Source of the DNA: Cololabis saira
Taxonomy: Eukaryota > Chordata > Actinopteri > Beloniformes > Belonidae
Assembly: GCF_033807715.1 (NCBI RefSeq)
Contig: NC_084590.1
Coordinates: forward strand, 2,451,001-2,515,000
Reading direction: 5' to 3'
DNA length: 64,000 bases
Position numbers and translations under genes: made by a program. The notes under the pieces were generated by a model that had not been told where the DNA came from, did no database searches, and was given only the letters and a program-made list of their open reading frames with translations. Positions 23,064 through 35,259 of this stretch are shown here, piece by piece (position 1 is the first letter of the stretch; the number at the start of each line of letters is the position of its first letter).

Positions 23064-23701
23064 ACGGTGGCCGAGACCCGCCATTGCTGAAAATAAAAGT
23101 AACGCTGCAAACAGAAACAAACGCCGCTGCAAATAAAATAAACGCTTAGCAAATAAAATAAACGCTGCAAATAAAAGAAATGCTGCAAATATAAAGAAAC
23201 CCCGCTGCAAATAAAATAAAAAAACGACGCAAATAAAAAAGCCACAACAGAAGTGAATTACCGGGGACTATTTTTGCTGATGCACCGGTGTTTTTTACGT
23301 GAGAGGAGAAGAAGAAGACGAAAAAAATTACACGTAGCGACGTTGAACACTAAACTTTTCACTTATTTTCTTGTTCGTTGTTCTTCTTATTCCTCGCTCT
23401 TCTTATTTCTTCCTTTTCACTTCCTCTTCGTCTTCTTCTCCTCTCACGTAAAAAAACACCGGTGCATCTGCAAAAATAGTCCCCGGTAATTTCTTTGCGT
23501 AGTTTTTTTATTTGCAGCGGCGTTTATTTTATTTGCAGGTGCGTTTCTTTTTATTTGCAGCGTTTATTTTATTTGCAAAGCGTTTATTTTATTTGCAGCA
23601 GCGTTTGTTTTTATTTGCAGCGTTTCTTTAATTTGCAGCGGCGTTTGTTTCTGTTTGCAGCGTTACTTTTATTTGCAGCAATGGCGGGTCTCGGCCACCG
23701 T
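23064..23701. mobile_element. Long inverted repeat with 18-bp sub-repeats
   Basis: The outer ends ACGGTGGCCGAGACCCGCC and GGCGGGTCTCGGCCACCGT are a perfect inverted pair. Both arms hold several loose repeats of 'gctgcaaataaaataaac', then a second inverted block ('accggtg' with 'acgtgagaggagaagaagaa') close to the centre. The total is 638 bases. Apparent frames of 66 to 93 codons on both strands (rich in LFYLQ/YFICS) are the sub-repeats translated, not a protein family. Confidence 0.9.
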
Positions 23702-24370
23702 CCTGAACGAATGATGGGCAGGGATTACGAGGACTTCAGTCTACACAACTGCAATATACACCAGTCACTTTATTGAGTATTTATTGATGTCTCTATATTG
23801 TACATACCCGTAGCCACATACATAAGCATATTTGAGTATTTAGATAAACAAGTTGATCCTTTTTAATATTTTAAATAAGAAAATTATTATTTACTTTAGA
23901 TATTTTTGCTAGTTTTGTCTTTCTTATTTGACTGCTTGTGCTCTTGTTTTTTGCTCTTGCAGAAAATGCAATTTCCCCACTGTGGGACAAATAAAGGTCT
24001 TTGGTTTTGTGGCTGGAGGCTTTGACCTGCCCGGCTGGTGATAGTACTGAACCTAATTAAAGATAAAAACACATTAAAAAAAGCCCAAACTCCTTCCACA
24101 TCTCTGAACTACTGGGATTTGCATTATCCCACGACCCCTGTGCTTCCTGAAATATAGATATTTGGACTCATGACAGATATGGAGCATTCACACCGGGTTC
24201 ATATCAGATGTCCTTCACAATAAATTCAAAGTACTGCAGGTCCCGATAGAAACTTTGAACCATGCAATAGTGTTTTGGGATTGGATTATTTAATTTTTGA
24301 GTAAAAAATGACCGGATGGAAATGTTCGTCTCACTCCACGTCCTCCTATAGGTACATATTAAATATTTAA
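23702..24370. other. No recognised feature
   Basis: Contains 'ttccccactgtgggacaaataaagg' at about 23970-23995, the style of a fish LINE 3' end, but the rest of such an element is not recognisable. Confidence 0.4.
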
Positions 24371-24716
24371 AGGGGACCTATTATGGCATTTAATGTATAT
24401 TTTAAACACTCCTTGAATGTCTTAAAAACAATCTAATTTCTACATAAATCAGAAATTCAGCCTGTGGGCCATGTCTCTAGTTTTACCGCTTCTAACCTCA
24501 TTATCTGTGAGTGATCCTGAGAGGAGGGGAGGCTATGATAATGAGGGTCTGTGCTGATTGGCTGCTTGAATGACGTGTAGCAGGGGAGGGAACAAAGCCT
24601 CTCCAGGGAGAAGAGCAGCGGCTGCATACACAAAGCGTGTCCCATGCGATAAGCTTCTGCGACAAAATCAATTCCATTGCTTTATTTTTTTGTATTGGAC
24701 TGTCCTAACTGGCCGC

Positions 24717-25935
24717 GAGTTTAACAGTTTCAGTGTGGACAGAGAGAGTTTAACAGTTTCAGTGTGGACAGAGAGAGTTTAACAGTTTCAGTGTGGACAG
24801 AGAGAGTTTAACAGTTTCAGTGTGGACAGAGAGAGTTTAACAGTTTCAGTGTGGACAGAGAGAGTTTAACGGTTTCAGTGTGGACAGAGAGAGTTTAATG
24901 GTTTCAGTGTGGACAGAGAGAGTTTAACGGTTTCAGTGTGGACAGAGAGAGTTTAACAGTTTCAGTGTGGACAGAGAGAGTTTTAACGGTTTCAGTGTGG
25001 ACAGAGCGAGTTTAACAGTTTCAGTGTGGACAGAGAGAGTTTAACGGTTTCAGTGTGGACAGAGAGAGTTTAACGGTTTCAGTGTGGACAGAGAGAGTTT
25101 AACAGTTTCAGTGTGGACAGAGAGAGTTTAACGGTTTCAGTGTGGACAGAGAGAGTTTAACAGTTTCAGTGTGGACAGAGAGAGTTTAACAGTTTCAGTG
25201 TGGACAGAGAGTTTAACAGTTTCAGTGTGGACAGAGAGAGTTTAACGGTTTCAGTGTGGACAGAGAGAGTTTAACGGTTTCAGTGTGGACAGAGAGAGTT
25301 TAACGGTTTCAGTATGGACAGAGCGAGTTTAATGGTTTCAGTGTGGACAGAGAGAGTTTAATGGTTTCAGTGTGGACAGAGAGAGTTTAACAGTTTCAGT
25401 GTGGACAGAGAGAGTTTAACAGTTTCAGTGTGGACAGAGAGAGTTTAACGGTTTCAGTGTGGACAGAGAGAGTTTAACGGTTTCAGTGTGGACAGAGAGA
25501 GTTTAACAGTTTCAGTGTGGACAGAGAGAGTTTAACGGTTTCAGTGTGGACAGAGAGAGTTTAACAGTTTCAGTGTGGACAGAGAGAGTTTAACAGTTTC
25601 AGTGTGGACAGAGAGTTTAACAGTTTCAGTGTGGACAGAGAGAGTTTAACGGTTTCAGTGTGGACAGAGAGAGTTTAACGGTTTCAGTGTGGACAGAGAG
25701 AGTTTAACGGTTTCAGTATGGACAGAGCGAGTTTAATGGTTTCAGTGTGGACAGAGAGAGTTTAACAGTTTCAGTGTGGACAGAGAGAGTTTTAACGGTT
25801 TCAGTGTGGACAGAGCGTGTTTTAACGGTTTCAGTGTGGACAGAGCGAGTTTAACAGTTTCAGTGTGGACAGAGAGAGTTTAATGGTTTCAGTGTGGACA
25901 GAGAGAGTTTAATGGTTTCAGTGTGGACAGAGAGC
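24717..25935. repeat. 29-bp minisatellite, about 42 copies
   Basis: Units read 'gtttaacagtttcagtgtgg' plus 'acagagaga'. Units alternate between AACAG, AACGG and AATGG, and some lack 2 bases or carry a gagcgag variant. A block of roughly 13-14 units appears twice in the same order (about 25130-25370 and 25520-25760), which indicates segmental amplification. No coding frame is kept because 29 is not a multiple of 3. Confidence 0.96.
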
Positions 25936-26006
25936 GTCCGATGTCACGCAGCTCAACGCGATATTTGGATGCTCTCATTCAGTTACAAGGTGTAAACGGA
26001 TCTTAA

Positions 26007-26094
26007 AGCCTAATTTACGGTTCTGCGTTAAATCGACGCGTACCCTACGCCGTAGGCTCTGCGTTGGTGTAACACAGAACCATAAATCAGCCTT
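26007..26094. repeat. CpG-rich palindromic mini-element
   Basis: Starts 'cctaatttacggttctgcgt' and ends 'cagaaccataaatcagcc', mirror images, with 'ctacgccgtaggctctgcg' between. It lies inside the TTAA element. Confidence 0.85.
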
Positions 26095-27204
26095 TAGTTC
26101 CCTGAAGAGGGAACGGGTCACCTCGTCTTCACACAGGAAGATTTAATTGAATTGTAAACAGTTACACCACAGTTATTTACTCAGATTCCTCATCATTTCA
26201 TTTCTTATGTTACAAGACAAATGAATCATGTTAACGGTAAAGAAATCACAACACTGAATGTTCACAAATGGCAACTTTATTGTTAAAAAAATAAAACATA
26301 AGTTGTATATAAATAACATGTATGCACTATTGCTGGCTCAAGGAAGGACCGTGCGTCTCCTGAAGGTGTCGTTGAAGCTTCAGGTGCTTGGAAGATCTGA
26401 AACCATCAACAGTAGAAAAATGTATTACTAATAGAGCTCCGGTGTTCCCTAACGAGTGAGTGGCTCCGTTAGGGAACACTGGAGCCGCCGGAGCTGCTGT
26501 CCGGTCCGGTGAGCAGCTCCGGAGCTAAATACTTAGCCCATGCAAAGATCATACTTGTAGACAAATATAAATAACATAAAAAAATAACGTCACTTACCGC
26601 TGACTCATGTGCAGTTGCCGGGTCCGTGCTGTTGGTACTGATCCTTTTATGAGGGTAAATGTCGATGCAAAAACTGTCCCTCGTTGTGGAAACAGCCACC
26701 GCTTCTGAACAATGGTGAAGCTCCAGCCGGCGGAGTTAGTTGTGGGTGTGGTTTCAGCAGCGGAGGAGACGAGACCTATGGAAATCTGCTCCTATGGTGA
26801 CGTCACCATAGGCGCAGAATCTGAACGGCTCGTAGAAGTCACATGACACTGGAAGATTCAGCCGGACGGGGTGAACAGACTCTGCAGAATTTGGTTGCTT
26901 TCCATCTTTTCTGTGTTGGCAGGGTGAGGGGAGACCACTTTATATATGGTAAAGCAAGAAAAAACGTGTTTTTCATAATAGGTCCCCTTTAAATCTGTTT
27001 GTGAATGATCAGCAGACCTTTTGTAAGAACGGTTTCACAGTGGACAGCTGAGTGAGGAAAGACTACCACGTACACTGACTATTGTTGCGTATGAAAGCTT
27101 TTATTTTTCTCTATGGAGAGACACGTAGACATGTAGCGCACAAGTATAAGAATCATTTGGATCTCCTCATTTACTCACGCTCTCGTCTTTCTGTTCCCCT
27201 CCAG

Positions 27205-27332
27205 TTACCGATGTGGAACTGAAGCGGCTGAAAGATGCTTTCAAGAGGACCAGCGGCCTCTCGTATTACATGACCCAGCAGTGCTTCTACAGGGAAGTGC
27301 TGGGAGATGGAGTTCCCCCTAAAGTTGCAGAG
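27205..27332 (+). CDS. usp32: usp32 exon 2
   Basis: Acceptor 'ctgttcccctccag' and donor 'gtaagc'. The exon enters in phase 1 (the first base of a Val codon comes from exon 1) and ends on a full codon. It encodes TDVELKRLKDAFKRTSG at its start and GDGVPPKVAE at its end, nearly unchanged from other vertebrate USP32 proteins. It is isolated: more than 27 kb of upstream DNA contains no other exon I can find, and intron 2 is 12.1 kb. Confidence 0.96.
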
Positions 27333-30300
27333 GTAAGCCACACTGATGGAATGTACGCTGTATTTAAATATGTGACGATGGTTCATGATTACCAGGAAAT
27401 TCCAGTTTCATCCTACTGTATGTGGAGGCCGTCCCCTGTAATCTGCACAAGTTATTCATAATCAGGAATATAATTAATACAATGTTGCTTTTTCTGTAAT
27501 GGGTCCACATGATCATATATACAGGACTGTCTCAGAAAATTAGAATATTGTGATAAAGTTCTTTTATTTTCTGTAATGCAATTAAAAAAAACAAAAATGT
27601 CATATATTCTGGATTCATTACAAATCAACTGAAATATTGCAAGCCTTTTATTATTTTAATATTGCTGATTATGGTTTACAGTTTAAGATTAAGATTCACA
27701 GAATATTCTAATTTTTTGAGATAGGATATTTGAGTTTTCTTAAGCTGTAAACCATGATCAGCAATATTAAAATAATAAAAGGCTTGTAATATTTCAGTTG
27801 ATTTGTAATGAATCCAGAATGTATGACATTTTTATTTTTGTAATTGCATTACAGAAAATCACAATATTCAAATTTTTTGAGACAGTCCTGTAGTGGTTTT
27901 TGAGGTGAAGGAACGGCCCACTACGCCTTCAGCTGAATTTTACTTCTTGAGAAATGACATGAGTCATATGTGTCCGTTATTTGTTTCCTGGGTAAATTCA
28001 GTAAATATGGAAGTAGTCTATTCAATTAAATAAAGTGTCAATAACTGTTCATAGAACTATATCATCAGATAATTTAATTTCCTGAGTGCGTGAGAATTTT
28101 CTTTTTTTTTTTTTATTGTTTCTCCCTACACATTCGGTTTGGATGTAGGATCCATTATTTTGAATAATTACAACTTGAGATTGATTCAACTCAAATGTTC
28201 TTTTGGGCAAATCAGATCTGATAAGATCATTTGTAAAAGGATCAAAACGATTTGTAGTGTTTTCAGAAGGGAATTTGGACAAATCAGCTTACGCTGGAGG
28301 TGTAGCAGTGTGCAGTAAACTCCAGCTATACTTCAAAAATATTCATTTTTGGTTCCAATTTCTGTTCCGAACGTGCGCCTAGCGTCGCTGTGATTTCAAC
28401 CACCATATTTCCTTAAGTTAGGGTTGAGGCCTTTGTCTATAGACCAACAGTCCTTCAGTGTTACTGGTTTGACTTTTTATTTATTTATTTAAATCATGAC
28501 CTTATTTTGATGTCTCAAAGTGAAATCCGGTACAGTGCACATGAGCATGAATTACATTGCAGTTCTTGGCCCTGAGCTTTTCCTCTTCAAGTTTGGTGTG
28601 AATTGAGTATATTGAAAATGTTAAGCTGGGATAGGCTCCAGCAGACCCCCGTGACCCTGAAAAGGACAATAATGGATGGATGGATGGATGGATGAAAATG
28701 TTAACCTTTCAGTGAGATTGCAGAAAGGACATACTGTTTGTTAAGACCTAAAAAAAAAGATTGTAAACGATCTGACAAACTATGAGCTTGACAATTAAAC
28801 TGATCACTGTGGTTTTGAGTATGTATTAAAGCTCTTTTAAAATATGGTTAATAAAACACACGGGCAAACAACCCATCTAATTTTGCATTGTGTTTTTAAA
28901 CAAATGCAGTGAATCTATAATACAAAAAACCTTTGTAGCTTGTGCTTATCATAGAGAGCACTATTACAGCAGCACCAAAAACCAACTGCATGATGCAACA
29001 TGATTCCCTTTAGTGTCAACGCTTGTGGATGGAGCAGGAAGACGGAGTGCATCATTAAGAGCAGAGTTAGTCTTCATTTGCTCCTAGACTCCTGTCAACA
29101 GTCTGTCCACATCTTCACTGAGCACTGCAGGATTTGTCCTAATGCCCGTCTGTTTCTGCTGTTGCCCTTCCGTCACCATGGCAGCCGTTAGTGCTGACAG
29201 CAGCCCAGATGCAAGGTTGCCGTTACAGAATGGAACAGTGTTTTTTTGCACATTTTGTCAGTTCAAATCCAGTTGAAGCATAATCAGTCATCCAAGAAGA
29301 ATGTCCTATGAAGAATGTACTTTGAGTAAGATGTGTTTTGAAAACAATTAGTTCCGTTTTTTTTAAATGTCCTAATTTAAAAATAATTCAGTTCAAATTA
29401 CTTAAGATTACTACTTACCTTTTCAAATCTTATGCGATTGCAGTGCTGTTGAAGTAGGTGAAGATAATTTAAAGCTTTCACAACCCCATAAAGCTAAAGT
29501 GTGTTAGAAAGATGTGTGATAAACACTGGTGCCTTTGCCAGAGAACTACACAGGTGTCCCGGTTTTAATATTAATGTTGTAAGAGCCTTGTTCAGAATAG
29601 ACTGCCCCTGACAAATACCTTTCAAGCAGTGGGGAAAAGGGATACACCAGTACAGGCCAGACCAGAGCAGACCAGTACAGAGCAGACCAGTACAGAGCAG
29701 ACCAGTAGAGACCAGGGGCCTCATCTATAAAGCTTGCTTGCGCACAAAACAGGGCTTGAAAGATGCGCAAGCCACCTTCTACGCAAAGGCTGGGATCTAA
29801 AAAGAAAAAACTAACCGAAAAATGTGTGTATCTCTACGCCAACCCTGACCCTCCCGTAGGAACATTTTGAAGATATGGGGAACTGGCGACGCAGGTGGTG
29901 AGGTGGTGAAAGGAAGCCAGATTCATGTAATACTTTTAATAATGTCATCACATATCAGACTTATAATATAATAGCGCTGATCGTGTCCCTCTGTGTGTGA
30001 AGCACAGCGTCAGTCAGGACTCTGGTGCTGGTGCTGGTGCTGGTGCTGGTGCTGGTGCTGGTGCTGGTGCTGGTTGTGCTGCTGCAGCCGCGGTGCAGGA
30101 CACGCCAGGAACCTCCTCTTCCTTGAGCAGCACTGAGGGGAGAGGGGAGGAGGGGGAGCGGGGCTGCCGGGCCGTCTTTGCATCACCTTCGCACAGCATC
30201 TTGATGATTTGCAATTACAGGCTGAGCCTACCGTTGGGTGGGGACAAAAACATGATTTTGAAAAGTGGGGGGGACATGTCCCCCCTGTCCCCAGTGGCAC

Positions 30301-33300
30301 TCACGGCGTTTAGCGCAGCAACGACGTGCTGCCACTCACTTGCTTTATTTTATACTATTTATACTTTTACTGTGACCATGTGGTTTTCCTGTCCTCCACC
30401 TCATCCACAACATCTCCATCTCAGTCTCCGTGAAATTTAGTGGCACGGTGGCTCGACACGTTCATTCATCCTGACGCCCAAACAGGCTGCAGGAAGCCAC
30501 TGCGCATGCTCAGCAGGCTCATTCATATGCAAATACTACTTTGCATTACCCATTTATGGTAGAAAGTGGGCGTGTAGAGGGCAGGATATGAGGCGAATTC
30601 AGCTGCGCAACCTTCCAGCTGGACTGTGATTTATAAAGAGAACATTGCGTGCAAATGTGCGTGCACACGGTTTTATAAATCCAAATTTTTTTTTTGCGCC
30701 CGCCATTTTCGGCTTGCACTTTTAGTATGAATCCTACACACTCTTATAAATGAGGCCCCAGAACAGTACAGACCAGACCAGTACAGACCAGTTTGCCGGG
30801 CCTCAAGGGGGTTGCCCAAAGTGTTGGGGTATTCCACCGTCAGTATAGATATATTTTGTTGTAAAAAAGAAACTCGCCCACCTTCTCTTCCTAGATTTCA
30901 TGCATCCAAACGTCACAAAACATAAACAAAACAAATTCTGGTCATGAACAGATCTTAAAATGAGTTATATACAAATTCATACAAACAAAAATCCATGAAA
31001 TGGAAGTAAGAAGATGTGCACATGTAATTATACCAAATAAAGTTAGTTGAAGATGCATATTAACCAACATTCCTGTATTGACATCAACAGCAGAGGAGAA
31101 GGTCCTCTCACCAGAACAACCACGTTTCCTCTGAGATGATTAGAGCTGCTTCAGGCTCGTCACAGTCTACAATTATACCTGTCAGGCACTGGGCATTTTG
31201 GGAAAATGACACTCAGTATTTACTGACTTTGCCAAATGATTGTTCTCAGTATGATATAGGTGAGCAAAGTGTGCAGTCTGGAAACTGGTCGGATGATGTG
31301 CCACATTTTGGTCAACGTCAGCGGCACTGGTCTGACCTGCAGGTTGTGTCCCAGAGTTGGTGATAAAAGCAGAGTCTATTACGGCCGTCATCCTGGTTTC
31401 TAGTTAAGTTGTGGCATACTCAGTTTTACTATAGCATGTACTAAACACAACAGCTGTACCTAGCGTATAGGTGGTTCCCATCAATGAAACCAAGGAAGAA
31501 GAATGGGGATATTCATCTGAAAAGTAAAATGATGTACTGTACTAATGACTAGAGATGCACCAGTCCAATGTCAGTCCTGATAATGTGTTGACACAGTATA
31601 TAAGTGAATATTATAAAACTAAAGGGATCTATTAGAAAATTCACTCACATTAGATTTCATGCTGACATATGACTTGAACATAGATTTTGTTTCAATGTGT
31701 GTTCATTTCCACATTCGACTTTACTGTAGGTTTCACTCTATTTAGTGAGAATTAAAATGCTGCTTCAAAATTATGTATTACTGCTGGTACACAATTAATT
31801 ATTTTTTTGTAACAAATAACAGTTCATTACATTTATATTTGTTTGGATAAAAAATGGTATCGGATCAGTATCTGGTATTGAGCCGTGTTAGACATCGGCA
31901 CCGATGTCCAACGTTGTCACTGGTGTTGTTTCATATTTGACTGAACTTTCTACGGCCTTCCCTATAAAGGGTCTGCATTTACGTCACTTGACAGTGACCC
32001 GTACAGTTACCAAGAACCAGTGGTCCATGGACATTAATATTTGGTACAGTTACCAAGAACCAGTGGTCCATGGACATTAATATTTGGTACAGTTACCAAG
32101 AACCAGTGGTCCATGGACATTAATATTTGGTACAGTTACCAAGAACCAGTGGTCCATGGACATTAATATTTGGTACAGTTACCAAGAACCAGTGGTCCAT
32201 GGACATTAATATTTGGTACAGTTACCAAGAACCAGTGGTCCATGGACATTAATATTTGGTACAGTTACCAAGAACCAGTGGTCCATGGACATTAATATTT
32301 GGTACAGTTACCAAGAACCAGTGGTCCATGGACATTAATATTTGGTACAGTTACCAAGAACCAGTGGTCCATGGACATTAATATTTGGTACAGTTACCAA
32401 GAACCAGTGGTCCATGGACATTAATATTTGGTACAGTTACCCCAAGAACCAGTGGTCCATGGACATTAATATTTGGTACAGTTACCCCAAGAACCAGTGT
32501 TCCATGGACATTAATATTTGGTACAGTTTCCCCTAGAACCAGTGGTCCATGGACATTAATATTTGGACACGAATCCAGTTTCCTGATATTTATTTGTACT
32601 TAATTTCTACGCCGGGGAAATACACGAAGCAAAGCTTGAAGGCTTACAAAAGTCTTGACGCTTGGTCCGACTTCAAGGCAGGATTTGTTGTAGAAATTAA
32701 AGTGATGAGGACACCGAACTTTATGATTAGACCGTTTAACGTTAGCTACCCAAAAATCCAACATTACCTGATACAAAATGGGAACCACAAATCCACGTTT
32801 CGGTGCCTGGAATCCAGTTGTTTCTGTGAATTGCAGCGATCCATTTGTCTCTCTTAATCTTATTTTTCAGCAGTCCGTAAAACGATAACTCTGATTTCTT
32901 GCTAAATCTATGAGTACAGTCGATCGCACAACAGCTCTTTCCCATTTTAGATGTTTTCCAGTTGCTCAAACTGAAAGTTTACGCTGACACTCAGTCTTTC
33001 TGCCACTCAGTCTTTCTGTCACTCAGTCTTTCTGACACTCAGTCTTTCTGACACTCAGTCTTTCTGACACTCAGTCAAGTTTAGGGATAAGTTGATCTGG
33101 TCCAGTATTGTCGTGCCAATAAGAATTTTCACACTTCATTGCAAGCATCAGCCAATTACATTGTAGCTACACAGGAAGTGCTAGCCAGTGAAATCATACA
33201 TGGGGTGGACTGTTTCTAAGCATGCAGATTATTTGTGTAGCAATCAGGAAGAAATGTGATATGATATAATTGTCAGTGTATACGTTTCTTCAAAGAGTGT

Positions 33301-35226
33301 TTGAAGGTGTGGGCAGGAAGGATCTCCTGCAACGGTCTGTGTCTGAAGAACCTCTGAATGAAAACACTGTTGCTGAATCACTGTTGTGAAGAGGAACCTC
33401 AGGGTTGTCCATGAGGTTCTTCATTTCATCAACCATCTTTCTTCTCCCAATCATCTCCAGAGGCTCCAGAACAGAGCCAGCCTTCTTGATCAGTTTGTTG
33501 GGTTTCTTGAAGTCTCTGGTTCTGATGCTGCTCCCCACTGCAGATGTGACTGAACTCTCCACAACAGACTTGGAGAAGATATTCAACTTCTTGCTGGAAA
33601 CGCTTTTCAATCCAAAAAAACAGTGTTCAAATGCAATTTTTTGGGTCTCAAAATTTTTTTTTAAATTCAAACACTTTATTGAAGTGATCTTTTTTAATTG
33701 AAAATATTTTTTTTTTTGAAGCAACTTCTTTTTTGATTAAATGATAAAGACACACATGTCCTACCCATAATATGGCCCAAATACAAAACAACACTATTTC
33801 AATCAAAAAAGTTGCTTCAAACAAAAAAACTTCACTTCTATCAAATAAAACATTTCCAATCAAAGGAAAACAGTGTTCAAATGCATTTTTTTGAGTCTTA
33901 AATTTTTTTTTTCATTCAAACACTTTTTCTTTGATTTAAATCATTTTTATTGCTTGAAGTGAATTTTTTTTTAATTTATTTTTTATTTTACCTCCATACA
34001 CAAAGATTTTTGGTTGTCATTACATGTCTATGTCATGTTTGACTTTACTGGTGAAGTTTGTTTCAGAAATGAAATTTAAATCAACTAAGTACACTTAGGC
34101 CGCGTTCAGACTGCAGGCAAATATCCGATTTTTAGCCCATCCAGATTGAAACTGGATGACTCTTTTGAAGTCTGAACAGTCCCAAACCGCATTATATCCG
34201 ATTTTTGCAAACCAGATGGAAACCACCTCCGGGAGGTAGTTTCATATCCGATCCATATCTCATTTGGGCAGATGCGTCTCAGTCTGAACAGCTCCAAACA
34301 CTCAGATCGGATATGACTGTCCCAGACGCTCCAAACCACCCGCCCATTTCCAGTTGTGGGGCTACTCATCCTTTCACAGAGAGCATGTACAATCTCTGAT
34401 GTCACGTCAAAAACTATTATTTGTAGTTTAAGTGTTGCAAATTCACATTACAACATGTTTTAATAGCAGAAAAAAAGACCGCATTTCCACGTAGGTGCGG
34501 GTCGCCGCGTACCCTACGCCGTAGGTCTGCGTCGGTGTAACGCGGAACCATAAATCAGCCTTCAGTCGCGCTGTGAGCCTGAACCTGCAGCCCGTCAGCC
34601 CCTCTCCTCCTAGGAGGACAGGTTATGGAGCGGGGCTGCCAGTTATTAATTGCTGGTTCGTTTTGTTAACTCTGAGCTTTGTTGGTTGGTTTGTTAGTTT
34701 GCTGGTGGTTTTGTTCTGAACACCTTTCTCTGTTTCTCATTTTGCTGGGACGCCGGGTCCCTCCGCCGATCACACAACTTTTGCGGTATGCGTTCATTTT
34801 TATGTCTAAAAATGATGCGCAGTGCCGACCCAATCAGAAACGGTACAGATATTTTGGGATTTTTTATATATATAAAAGAATTACATGACTTCACACAATA
34901 CACACGCTGGGTGACGCCTCCGCTCCGGCGTCGTTGCTACGGCAACCCGTCAGATCAGTCAATGATGTGGCCCAGTCTGAACAGAGCCATATCCGATATG
35001 GACAATTGCTAAAAACAGTGTGGACAGTCAGCCCTGAAAATCGGATATGAGAAGGAATCAGATATATATCAGATTTGCCTGCAGTCTGAACGCGGCCATA
35101 CAACTTACGTGGTCTTTTGTGTTCTGCTGCAAACTTTGCTGTTCTCTATTGTTTAAATTGTGTTTCTGTATTTTGATTGTTGTACGGCGACCTTGAGTGC
35201 CATGAAAGGCGCCTAACAAATGAAAT

Positions 35227-35259
<33 letters not shown>

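Larger units (their letters stand above)
24371..26988. mobile_element. TTAA-flanked non-autonomous transposon carrying a large minisatellite
   Basis: Ends AGGGGACCTATTATG and CATAATAGGTCCCCT are inverted repeats, flanked on both sides by TTAA (24367-24370 and 26989-26992). TTAA duplication is typical of piggyBac and Kolobok elements; which one cannot be decided without the parent transposase. Nearly half of the 2.6 kb is a 29-bp tandem array. The element also holds a copy of the CpG-rich mini-element (26007-26094) and a local palindrome around 26440-26500 (tccggtgttccctaacg and mirror). Confidence 0.9.

Noticed and set aside
24717..25935. Centromeric-type satellite
   Set aside because: The array is confined within one transposon with intact TTAA-flanked termini.
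1..27204. usp32 exon 1 or promoter
   Set aside because: No sequence encoding the conserved MGAKES-type N-terminus followed by a phase-1 donor was found, and no CpG-island promoter was recognised.
29997..30440. Ala-Gly-rich protein
   Set aside because: Comes from the (GGTGCT)n hexamer of the GGGGCCTCAT MITE.
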